17,981 nt of DNA, taken from an uncultured Collinsella sp. GTDB taxonomy: Bacteria; Actinomycetota; Coriobacteriia; Coriobacteriales; Coriobacteriaceae. The DNA lies in assembly GCA_900547765.1 (NCBI GenBank), contig URIA01000048.1, positions 1 to 17,981 of the forward strand, given 5' to 3'. The notes under the pieces were generated by a model. The model saw nothing but the letters and a program-made list of their open reading frames with translations. It was not told the DNA's origin and ran no database searches. How positions within the stretch are numbered: position 1 is the stretch's first letter; the number at the start of each line of letters is the position of its first letter. Below are positions 1 through 8,201 of this stretch, one piece after another. The translations under genes were made by a program, and so were the position numbers.

Positions 1-54
1 GGAGACGGCGAGTTAGCCGGCAGGTCGGCATGTCAATCCTGGTCTAACAGAGCC
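1..54 (-). mobile_element. possible insertion-sequence end interrupting the glycosyltransferase gene
   Basis: Read on the minus strand, homology of the glycosyltransferase to its family stops abruptly after the residues AKAFLF. The DNA from position 54 leftwards begins GGCTCTGTTAGACC, and the frame closes at 33-35. A sudden loss of homology followed by a GGCTCTG-type terminus is what the end of an insertion sequence looks like (some IS6 and ISL3 elements have similar tips). Only 54 bases are visible, with no transposase and no second terminus, so this is a suggestion. A deletion or recombination junction would look the same. Confidence 0.25.
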
Positions 55-881
55 AAAAGAAATGCTTTTGCATGTCCATAGTAATCTGCAAGTTGTTCAT
101 CGGAGACGCGACCAACAAATTCAACTGTCGGGCCAGCCATAGCGCGCAAGCGCTGCTCCTCCTCGCCGCCGGAACCCGCCACGATGAGTTTACGACCCAG
201 TTTATTACAAGCCTCAATGGCAAGATCAACACGCTTGTAGCCCACGAAGCGCGACAGGATGAAATAGTAGTCGCCACGCTCCTCGGAAACGGTGGTCTTA
301 GGCAATCGGATACCAGGATAAACGGTCGTCGACTCACGGCGGTAGAACTTTGAAATACGCCTTCCAACGTAATCAGAATTGGACACAAAATAATCGACCC
401 TTTGCGCAGCCTGGAAGTCCCACATTCGGACTTTGTGAATCATCGAAGGCATAAACGCGCGCTTGATTGCAGAAGCTCCGTCAAGATAGTCATAGTACAA
501 ATCCCATACATAGCGAATGGGCGAATGACAATAACAAACGTGAATGGCATCCGGGCGCGTAATGACACCCTTACAGCAGCTTGCACACGAGCTAACGACT
601 AAGTCGTACTCGGTTAAATCAAGAGCCTCCCACGCTTTAGGCATGAAGGACAGTAGAAGTTTATGATGTGTTTTACCGCCAGGCCAATCCTGAATATAGG
701 TAGTGCGAATATCTACACCATGCGTCCAAGATGGAGCTTTGTTTTCGTTGTAGACGAGCGTATAAATCGGGGCATCAGGCCATATTTCATGAAAGCACTT
801 AAGAACCTGCTCTCCACCGCCCTCGCCAACAAGCCAATCATGAACAAGCGCGACCTTTGGCTGCTTATGCGTAGTTCTCAA
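33..881 (-). CDS. family 4 glycosyltransferase, C-terminally truncated
   Basis: This is a 282-residue GT4-type glycosyltransferase, likely a mannosyl- or related transferase acting at the cytoplasmic face on a polyprenyl-linked polysaccharide intermediate. The N-terminal acceptor domain has the typical VALVHDWL and GGGEQVLKCF segments, and the middle has CYCHSPIRYVWDLYYDYL. The donor domain begins around residue 205 (YYFILSRFVGYKRVDLAIEA). Relatives run to about 370 residues and go on to a PGEEDFGI.PVEA segment holding the paired glutamates for the nucleotide sugar. Here that part is missing: after AKAFLF the protein ends in a short unrelated tail. The gene is therefore probably inactive. The start is TTG at 879-881, one base after the manC stop, with a GGAAGG ribosome-binding site inside the manC end, so translation is probably coupled. 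It is the last visible gene of the polysaccharide operon. The exact donor and acceptor cannot be told. Confidence 0.85.
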   Translation of the reverse strand: MRTTHKQPKVALVHDWLVGEGGGEQVLKCFHEIWPDAPIYTLVYNENKAPSWTHGVDIRTTYIQDWPGGKTHHKLLLSFMPKAWEALDLTEYDLVVSSCASCCKGVITRPDAIHVCYCHSPIRYVWDLYYDYLDGASAIKRAFMPSMIHKVRMWDFQAAQRVDYFVSNSDYVGRRISKFYRRESTTVYPGIRLPKTTVSEERGDYYFILSRFVGYKRVDLAIEACNKLGRKLIVAGSGGEEEQRLRAMAGPTVEFVGRVSDEQLADYYGHAKAFLLALLDQD

Positions 882-882
882 T

Positions 883-2235
883 CTAATCCTTCCAGAAATC
901 GTTAAAGCAGACGGTGTCTTCTTTTACAAGTGTTTCGCCATACTGCACTTCGATAACATGAAGATCGCTGTCGAGCGCACGAACGGAATGCATAGTCGAG
1001 GCGGGAATTTGAACAACAGAACCAGCGCCAACTCTCTGTGTGACGCCATCCAAAACAACCTCTCCAGAACCAGAGACAACAGTCCAAACCTCACCACGGT
1101 GTGCATGCAGTTGATACTCAAGCTGACCGCCGTTTAACAAAATTAATTCTTTTGTTAAGGCTTTCATCCCATCGGGAAACACACTGCTATCCATGACGCG
1201 ATATTCGCCCCATGAGCGCTGCTCGTACATGGGGCGACTCTCCGCAACCGCGTTGACCTCGGCCTTGATGTTAGCTGATGCCTCCTTGCCTGAGACGAGA
1301 ATGCCGTCGGGTGTCGCCACCACGACGGAATCGGAGATGCCCGCTACGACCATCGGGAAACCGGTCTCATTGATTACGTGAACGTTCTCGCACGACTTAG
1401 AGTCAACCACGACGCGACCGGAGGTGTGCTCCGCCATCTCATCGGTCAGTGTGTTCCAGGTGCCCAGGTCCTTCCACTCGCCCGCGTAGGAGACCGCACC
1501 GATGGACAATGCCTTCTCCACGACCTCGTAGTCGAAGGAGTTCTTGGGCAGCTCAGAGTAACGGGAGCGGAACTCGTCGAATGTGTCGCAGTCCAAGTAC
1601 TTGGCGGTGAGGCCGGTGAGCCAGCCAAGTCTGAATGCGAACACACCGCAGTTCCAGAGAGCGCCCTGAGAGATCAGCTCACGGGCGGTCTGCTCGTCGG
1701 GTTTCTCCGTAAAGCGCTCGACGCGGCGGGGCCAGCACACCCCCGCCGCGGGCACGATGTAGCCGTACTTGCTGCTGGGGTAGGTGGGCTCCACGCCCAT
1801 GAGGACGAGCTCGGCGAAATCCGACTGGACGGCCTCATCGAGCCTGACGACGCTGTCGTAGTAGGCCTGGTCGGCGTAGCTGTCGATGGGCATGACGATG
1901 ACGGTGTCGTCCCCATCTGCGCCCTGGTCGAGCGCGAGGTTGGCGCAGGCGAGCATGATGGCGGGGGCCGTGTCGCGGCGCTCCGGCTCGAGCACCAGCG
2001 CGTAGCCGCCCTCCACCTGCCGGCGGATGGATTCCTCCTGACTCGCGCAGGTGGCGATGGTTATGTCAATGTCGGCGTCGATAGAGCCGATCTGGCCGAA
2101 TACTCGCTGGACCATGGAGACGTGGTTGCCGTCCGCGTCGCGCAGGACCTTGAGGAACTGCTTTGAGCGGGTGCTGTTGGAGAGCGGCCACAGGCGCGTG
2201 CCCGAGCCGCCGGAGAGCAGGACGAGGTGGATCAT
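883..2235 (-). CDS. manC: mannose-1-phosphate guanylyltransferase with C-terminal cupin (ManC/CpsB type)
   Basis: The enzyme makes GDP-mannose from mannose 1-phosphate and GTP, providing the activated sugar for the mannosyltransferase encoded next to it. It has 450 residues, close to the 450-480 usual for the two-domain family. The nucleotidyltransferase domain starts with GGSGTRLWPLS (residues 9-19) and has the sugar-phosphate motif as FTEKPD. The C-terminal cupin resembles type II phosphomannose isomerase, with QLHAHRGEVWTVVSGSGEV. Whether the isomerase half is active cannot be judged. ATG at 2233-2235 overlaps the mutase TAA by one base, which suggests translational coupling. Base composition changes inside the gene: the first two thirds are very GC-rich (46 of 60 G+C at 1921-1980), while the 3' end is not (25 of 60 at 901-960). 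Confidence 0.93.
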   Translation of the reverse strand: MIHLVLLSGGSGTRLWPLSNSTRSKQFLKVLRDADGNHVSMVQRVFGQIGSIDADIDITIATCASQEESIRRQVEGGYALVLEPERRDTAPAIMLACANLALDQGADGDDTVIVMPIDSYADQAYYDSVVRLDEAVQSDFAELVLMGVEPTYPSSKYGYIVPAAGVCWPRRVERFTEKPDEQTARELISQGALWNCGVFAFRLGWLTGLTAKYLDCDTFDEFRSRYSELPKNSFDYEVVEKALSIGAVSYAGEWKDLGTWNTLTDEMAEHTSGRVVVDSKSCENVHVINETGFPMVVAGISDSVVVATPDGILVSGKEASANIKAEVNAVAESRPMYEQRSWGEYRVMDSSVFPDGMKALTKELILLNGGQLEYQLHAHRGEVWTVVSGSGEVVLDGVTQRVGAGSVVQIPASTMHSVRALDSDLHVIEVQYGETLVKEDTVCFNDFWKD

Positions 2236-3947
2236 TATCGGTTCCCCTCCAGGATCGACTTGGCGTCCGATACCAGCGCGTCGAGCTTTTCCTCGGACTC
2301 GGCGCGATCGGAACCCTTGGCGAACACATATGCCTTGGCCTTGGGCTCGGTGCCGCTGGGGCGGAACAGGACCCGTGAGCCGTCGACCAGCCTGAGCTCG
2401 AGGACATCCGCCTCGGGCAGCCGTTGGGGCTCATCGCTCGCGTTGACGACGGGCATCGGAGCCCCGTCGGAGTAGTCGATGCACTCGGCGACGGCAATGC
2501 CGCCGACGTGCTCCGGAGCATGCTCACGGAAGCCGGACATCATCGCCGCCATGTTGGACGCGCCCTCGGGGCCCTCGTAGGCCTGCCCGAGCAGCGCGCT
2601 CGACCAGAAGCCGTAGGTCTCGTAGAGGCGCTCCATGGCCTCAAAGAGGTCGAGCCCCCGCTTCTTCCAATGGGCTGCGAGCTCGCAGATGAGCATGGAG
2701 GAGACTACGGCGTCCTTGTCGCGAACGGAAGTTCCGGCGAGGTATCCATAGGACTCCTCGAACCCCATGAGGAAGTCGGCCTCGCGGCCCTCGCGCTCCA
2801 GCACACCCACCTGCTCGCCGATGAACTTGAAGCCGGTGAGCGTGCGGCGCAGCTCGATGCTGCGCGCGCGAGCGATGTCGTCGGCCATGGGCGCGGACAC
2901 GATGGTGGTGCAGGCGACCTCGCGGGACATGTCGCGCCCGTCCTCGGAAGCCTTCTCGGCAAGGAAGTCGAGTAGGAGCAGACCCACCTCATTGCCGGTG
3001 AGCAACTTGTATTCCCCGGAATGCGGTACGGCGATGCCAACGCGGTCGGTGTCCGGATCGGTTGCCAGAAGCAAGTCGGGTTTCACCCTATCGCAATACT
3101 CGAGACCAAGATTGAGTGCTTCGCGTACCTCTGGGTTCGGGTATGGACAGGTCGGAAAGTCGCCGTCGTGGAGGCACTGCTCATCAACGGTAACGACCTC
3201 AGCCACACCAATCCCTTCAAGGACGCGAGACACACACTCAAGGCCAACGCCGTGAAGCGGGGTATAGACAATGCGAAGCTTTGAGCAGTCCTCACGCGTG
3301 GAGACCTTGAGCGTCTCATCGAGATAGGAATCGAGAACCCTCTCGGGAATCCACTGAACAAGTCCTTCTTTCAAGGCCTTGTCGAAAGAAATTGCCTTAA
3401 CACCATCAAAGCAGTCGACGGGATCAATCGCAGTCTGAATTGCCTTCGCTGCATCAACAGTGATCTGACAGCCATCGGCGCCATAAACTTTATAACCGTT
3501 GTATGCAGAGGGATTATGCGACGCAGTGATATTGACTCCAGCAGAACAACCAAGCTCGCGAACAGCAAAGCTCAAAGCGGGCGTGGGTTCAACTCGCTCG
3601 AACAAATATGACTTAATCCCATTGCCGGCAAGAACCTCAGCAGTTCTACGAACAAACCTCTCAGAGCCACGACGCGTGTCGCGACAAAGTGCAACGGTCG
3701 GATTATCGAAATGCTGATTTAAATAGTCAGCTAAGCCTTGGGTTGCTTTACCTACCGTATAGTCATTCAACCGATTGGGGCCAAACCCGAGCTTGCCGCG
3801 TAAACCGCCCGTACCGAAAGCCAGTTCACGATAAAAAGCATCCTCGATTTGACTTTTATCAAGCTTATCCAAATCCACCCGCTCTGCATCATTGCAGCGA
3901 GCGGTCCATTTCTTAAATTGTAGATTAGCCGTTGTGTTGCTCAACAT
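2235..3947 (-). CDS. phosphohexomutase (phosphoglucomutase/phosphomannomutase family)
   Basis: This alpha-D-phosphohexomutase interconverts hexose 6- and 1-phosphates. Beside manC its likely job is mannose 6-phosphate to mannose 1-phosphate. All four family signatures are present: the phosphoserine loop TASHNPSAYNGYK (Ser143), the metal loop DPDTDRVG, the sugar-specificity loop GFEESYG, and the phosphate-binding RPSGTEPKAK near the C terminus. The EESYG form is typical of the PgcA-type phosphoglucomutases, so glucose phosphate is an equally possible substrate; for that reason no symbol is given. The frame could open at 4004, but that would overlap the sugar transferase by 55 bases. ATG at 3945-3947 has GGAAGG seven bases upstream and follows the preceding stop by 2 nt, giving 570 residues, normal for the family. 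The 5' part is AT-richer (26 of 60 G+C at 3601-3660) and the 3' part is GC-rich, with the change near 3010-3050. Confidence 0.9.
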   Translation of the reverse strand: MLSNTTANLQFKKWTARCNDAERVDLDKLDKSQIEDAFYRELAFGTGGLRGKLGFGPNRLNDYTVGKATQGLADYLNQHFDNPTVALCRDTRRGSERFVRRTAEVLAGNGIKSYLFERVEPTPALSFAVRELGCSAGVNITASHNPSAYNGYKVYGADGCQITVDAAKAIQTAIDPVDCFDGVKAISFDKALKEGLVQWIPERVLDSYLDETLKVSTREDCSKLRIVYTPLHGVGLECVSRVLEGIGVAEVVTVDEQCLHDGDFPTCPYPNPEVREALNLGLEYCDRVKPDLLLATDPDTDRVGIAVPHSGEYKLLTGNEVGLLLLDFLAEKASEDGRDMSREVACTTIVSAPMADDIARARSIELRRTLTGFKFIGEQVGVLEREGREADFLMGFEESYGYLAGTSVRDKDAVVSSMLICELAAHWKKRGLDLFEAMERLYETYGFWSSALLGQAYEGPEGASNMAAMMSGFREHAPEHVGGIAVAECIDYSDGAPMPVVNASDEPQRLPEADVLELRLVDGSRVLFRPSGTEPKAKAYVFAKGSDRAESEEKLDALVSDAKSILEGNR

Positions 3948-3949
3948 GC

Positions 3950-4702
3950 TTACCTTCCCGTCCGCCTTTTGCCGAACATCGCGCCAAAGGTGCCGGTGAA
4001 GCACTTAAAATCCATAGCAAAACAACGATTTCGCACATAGCGAAGTTCAATCTTTTGACGCAATCCGCTCTCAAATGTCGCCTCATTGCGATCAGTCGCC
4101 TGCCACAAGCCGGTAATGCCGGGCTGAACTGAAAGAAGCTCTGTTTTTTCCTCAAAGGTAAAATGCTGTTCCAACTCAGAACGAGTAATAGGGCGCGGAC
4201 CGATTACGGAAAGGTCACCCTTCAGAACATTGAAGAACTGAGGCATCTCATCGATAGAGCACTTTCGGATGAACTGTCCGACTTTGGTAATGCGGGGGTC
4301 ATCGTCAACCTTACGTTCGACTTCCCACTGATGTAGCTGCTCAGGACTCAAATACTTCTGCACATCACCCGCATCGGCGACCATGCTACGAAGTTTAAAA
4401 ATCTTGATTGTCTTTCCGCCCTTGCCAACGCGCTCTTGCGTATACATAGGGCTGCCGGGCGATTCAAGGCTAATGAGTGCACACACAATGGCGATAGGAA
4501 TAAGCAGCAGCACACTCATCAAAAGACTGAACACCAGATCAAACAGCCTTTTAATAAAGCGATAGCCAAGCGTACCGCTCGGTTTAATCTTTTTAATAGC
4601 CAGTGCGTCCCCCACAGATGCACAGCTCTTTGTTATTTCTTGAGCAGCCACAATCAAACTTACGTCCCCGTTCCCCAGGGATCCCCCAATCGGTAAATTC
4701 AA
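3950..4702 (-). CDS. polyprenyl-phosphate sugar-1-phosphate transferase (bacterial sugar transferase)
   Basis: This is a bacterial sugar transferase of the WbaP/PglC superfamily (PF02397). It moves a sugar 1-phosphate from a nucleotide sugar to undecaprenyl phosphate and so starts a lipid-linked polysaccharide repeat at the inner membrane. A hydrophobic segment (about residues 52-78, LFDLVFSLLMSVLLLIPIAI) is followed by the cytosolic catalytic domain with FKLRSM, DEMPQFFNVLKGDLSVIGPRP in outline, and QPGITGLWQ. It is the short form, without the four-helix N-terminal membrane domain of WbaP. The start is unsure. The frame has no ATG or GTG before TTG at 4702, which lacks a clear ribosome-binding site; TTG at 4655-4657 has GGGGA eight bases before it and would give 235 residues. 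The donor sugar cannot be read from sequence. Confidence 0.88.
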   Translation of the reverse strand: MNLPIGGSLGNGDVSLIVAAQEITKSCASVGDALAIKKIKPSGTLGYRFIKRLFDLVFSLLMSVLLLIPIAIVCALISLESPGSPMYTQERVGKGGKTIKIFKLRSMVADAGDVQKYLSPEQLHQWEVERKVDDDPRITKVGQFIRKCSIDEMPQFFNVLKGDLSVIGPRPITRSELEQHFTFEEKTELLSVQPGITGLWQATDRNEATFESGLRQKIELRYVRNRCFAMDFKCFTGTFGAMFGKRRTGR

Positions 4703-4735
4703 AAATGCAAACGAACAGCTGGTGCAACGTCTCCC

Positions 4736-5326
4736 TTACGTTTTGCTGGGAACGTCCAGCGGCAGCAGCTCCCTAAATCCGGAGTCTCCTTCGCCCACGT
4801 CTACCAGGCACCAGCGTTTATGACGGTCGATCTTTTTAACGCGGGCCTCTTGCCCCACCAAGGGACCCTGTTCTATGTGCAACACGCCGTCTTCTATGCG
4901 TGCGACGCTGCTGCGAACCACGCCGTCGTCGTCCAGTACGCTGCGGTACCAGTCCTGCGCATCGTCCGGCATGGGCATGTACGCCCGCTCCCTACTGCCG
5001 GCGATGCGACAGCCAAAGCTCAGCTGGGCCAAAGCCCTATCGAGCGCGGCGGCATCATGCGTGGCGACGAAGAAATATTCCTTGTACATGGGTTTGGTTT
5101 GGAGCGACCATGCGCCGTCCCGCTTAAACCAGAACTCCTTTTGCATCACAAAAGCGTTCTGCATCAGCTCGTGCGGGATAATGCGGCGGACCTTTTCGCA
5201 GGTCTCGCTCTCTTTTCCATTGGGGGTGTGAACCAGATACCAGCGGACGCGGCCGTGTTGACTGTTGGTGGTGGCGCCGTTAAATGCCCCCGGCAGCTGC
5301 TCTTGGCGCCGTGCCGTCTGTTCCAT
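4736..5326 (-). CDS. loaP: NusG-family processive antiterminator, LoaP-like
   Basis: This NusG paralogue of 196 residues is first in the polysaccharide operon. The NGN domain begins at WYLVHTPNGKESETCEKVRR (from residue 29). A C-terminal KOW segment, GPLVGQEARVKKIDRHKR (residues 154-171), has the KIDRHKR signature typical of LoaP and related proteins. Members of this family (LoaP in Firmicutes, UpxY in Bacteroides, RfaH in Enterobacteria) load onto RNA polymerase and let it read through terminators in their own long biosynthetic operon. That role is inferred here from the domain and the position. The frame could start at GTG 5359, but ATG at 5324-5326 is preferred because AGGGGG lies seven bases upstream. 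A 168-nt leader separates it from the proposed promoter. Confidence 0.85.
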   Translation of the reverse strand: MEQTARRQEQLPGAFNGATTNSQHGRVRWYLVHTPNGKESETCEKVRRIIPHELMQNAFVMQKEFWFKRDGAWSLQTKPMYKEYFFVATHDAAALDRALAQLSFGCRIAGSRERAYMPMPDDAQDWYRSVLDDDGVVRSSVARIEDGVLHIEQGPLVGQEARVKKIDRHKRWCLVDVGEGDSGFRELLPLDVPSKT

Positions 5327-5417
5327 GTTCTCGCCCCCTCTTTTGGCTTTGCGATGCACGCAAATGCAGGGGCGTTTAGAACAGGCTTCTCGCTCGCAGC
5401 TAGGCGCAGTCGCAAAA

Positions 5418-5539
5418 GTACAGGTTTTTGTAGAGGGGTATGGAGATGCACCTACTAGCAGTACATTTTGCGTAATCTGGGCAAACGTTAATTAATTGCT
5501 TGTATAATGTCGTCTGTCGAAAGATACAAAAACCTGTAC
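5418..5539. repeat. perfect 15-bp inverted repeat flanking the loaP promoter (candidate invertible segment)
   Basis: GTACAGGTTTTTGTA at 5418-5432 is repeated exactly in reverse complement as TACAAAAACCTGTAC at 5525-5539, with 92 bp (5433-5524) between. The right arm supplies five of the six bases of the loaP -35 box, and the -10 lies in the segment between the arms. This is the geometry of an invertible promoter. The arms also contain TACA-N6-TGTA, so two regulator-binding sites in opposite orientation are the alternative reading. Confidence 0.75.
5501..5529 (-). promoter_or_regulatory. loaP/polysaccharide operon promoter
   Basis: On the minus strand a -35 TTGTAT (5524-5529) and a -10 TATACA (5501-5506) are separated by exactly 17 bp and face loaP. 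Transcription would start near 5494, downstream of the thrS terminators, giving a leader of about 168 nt. The -35 overlaps the right arm of the inverted repeat. Confidence 0.6.
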
Positions 5540-5552
5540 CTTTTTGTGCAAC

Positions 5553-5580
5553 AAAAAAAGCCGCCCAACCAGCGGCTTTT
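5553..5580 (-). terminator. second hairpin terminator after thrS
   Basis: The stem AAAAGCCGC (5556-5564) pairs perfectly with GCGGCTTTT (5572-5580) around a 7-nt loop. Read on the minus strand it is followed by a run of seven Ts, so it is a strong intrinsic terminator for transcripts coming from thrS. It insulates the loaP promoter. With TTTT on the other side it could also stop plus-strand transcripts, including those made if the adjacent segment inverted. Confidence 0.85.
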
Positions 5581-5594
5581 CTTATTTCGGGATG

Positions 5595-5629
5595 AAAAAG
5601 GCGACCGCCCTTTGTGGACGGTCGCCTTT
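5595..5629 (-). terminator. first hairpin terminator after thrS
   Basis: AAAGGCGACCG (5597-5607) pairs perfectly over 11 bp with CGGTCGCCTTT (5619-5629), with an 11-nt loop. On the minus strand the stem runs into TTTTT (5599-5595). It lies 22 bases past the thrS stop, and a second terminator follows about 15 bases further on. Confidence 0.88.
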
Positions 5630-5651
5630 GTTAATTGTTATGAAGTTCGCC

Positions 5652-7415
<1,764 letters not shown>

Positions 7416-7485
7416 GGGTATGTTTTCTCCTCTCGGATGCCTAATGCAAGTGTGTGCGATGCGCTCGGCGTTTTTGACTTGCATC

Positions 7486-7513
7486 ATTATAGGCAGGTTG
7501 CCTTTGTATACAA
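7486..7513 (-). promoter_or_regulatory. thrS promoter
   Basis: On the minus strand TTGTAT (7508-7513) and a perfect TATAAT (7486-7491) are separated by 16 bp. The transcript would start near 7479 and have a leader of about 64 nt, too short for a T-box. No T-box antiterminator sequence (GGTGGNACCGCG type) is seen. Confidence 0.7.
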
Positions 7514-7514
7514 G

Positions 7515-7545
7515 CGCCCGCCGCACCTTAATGGCACGGCGGGCG
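7515..7545. terminator. GC-rich hairpin between the zinc-ribbon gene and thrS
   Basis: CGCCCGCCG (7515-7523) pairs perfectly with CGGCGGGCG (7537-7545), and further GC and wobble pairs can close most of the loop. It lies between the end of the zinc-ribbon gene and the thrS promoter, so it may end transcripts of that gene. It has no T run on the minus strand (only ATTTT on the plus side), so an intrinsic terminator is not certain. The adjoining 7560-7678 is very G-rich with short imperfect direct repeats (GCGCGGTGCCCG twice) and shows nothing else. Confidence 0.45.
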
Positions 7546-7678
7546 ATTTTCTACGCATGCTTCATCGTGTGGGGCGGGGCCGCGGGGGGGCGTGCGGGAT
7601 GCGCGGTGCCCGTGGCGTGGGGCAGTTGCGCTTGGTGCGCGGTGCCCGCGGCTTGCGGCCGGCCCGGCGATGGATGCG

Positions 7679-8110
7679 TTACTGGATGCGAGTTCGGCAG
7701 TAGGGGCAGACCTTCCAGTGCGCGTCGAGCGGGCGATGGCAGCTGGGGCAGACGTTGCGAACCTGGGTGTCGCACACGGGGCAGACCACAAAGTCCTTCT
7801 CGATGGGGGCGCCGCACTGCGGGCAGGTGCCGTACTGGGCAAGTTGGCGCTCGCGCAGGGCCATGTCCAGCTCCTGCTCCTCGCGGTCGGCCGCGTAGGA
7901 ATGCGGGCGCAGGACCAGGTAGGCGATGAGGCCCACAAACGGGATGAGGGCAATGATGCCCCATGCCACGTAGGCGCTGGCGCCGCGGCGGCGGGCGTCG
8001 ATGAACACATAGACGACCGACAGCACATACAGGGCGATGATAAAGCCCACGAAGGCATAGATGACGCCCATAAGCTGCGGCGACATGAGCTCGTTGATGT
8101 ATTTGGACAT
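7679..8110 (-). CDS. small membrane protein with double zinc ribbon
   Basis: The protein has 143 residues. Two membrane helices (about 12-37 and 46-68) lie in an arrangement like the PLDc_N domain (..IPFVGLIAYLVLRP). A charged stretch with many E and R follows (73-90). Four CxxC knuckles come next: CPQC (96-99), CPVC (110-113), CPSC (121-124) and CPYC (135-138), enough for two zinc ribbons. The ribbons are expected in the cytoplasm. No catalytic motif is present and the function is unknown; such proteins are usually annotated only as zinc-ribbon or PLDc_N domain proteins. ATG at 8108-8110 has AAAGG nine bases upstream. It stands alone, transcribed away from the repeat array and the redox operon. 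Confidence 0.82.
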   Translation of the reverse strand: MSKYINELMSPQLMGVIYAFVGFIIALYVLSVVYVFIDARRRGASAYVAWGIIALIPFVGLIAYLVLRPHSYAADREEQELDMALRERQLAQYGTCPQCGAPIEKDFVVCPVCDTQVRNVCPSCHRPLDAHWKVCPYCRTRIQ

Positions 8111-8201
8111 TGAGGTGTACCTTTCGGGGTAGTTACAGCTCGAGTTAGTGTAACACGGAGGTTAACGATTTGGCAGGTCGGGGCGGTGGGTGGACAGAAA
8201 C

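Noticed and set aside
5503..5508. Plus-strand TATAAT as a promoter toward thrS
   Set aside because: No -35 is found 16-18 bp upstream, and the only gene ahead is antisense thrS. It overlaps the minus-strand -10 by symmetry.
7416..7513. T-box leader for thrS
   Set aside because: The predicted leader is only about 64 nt and has no T-box sequence or antiterminator/terminator pair.
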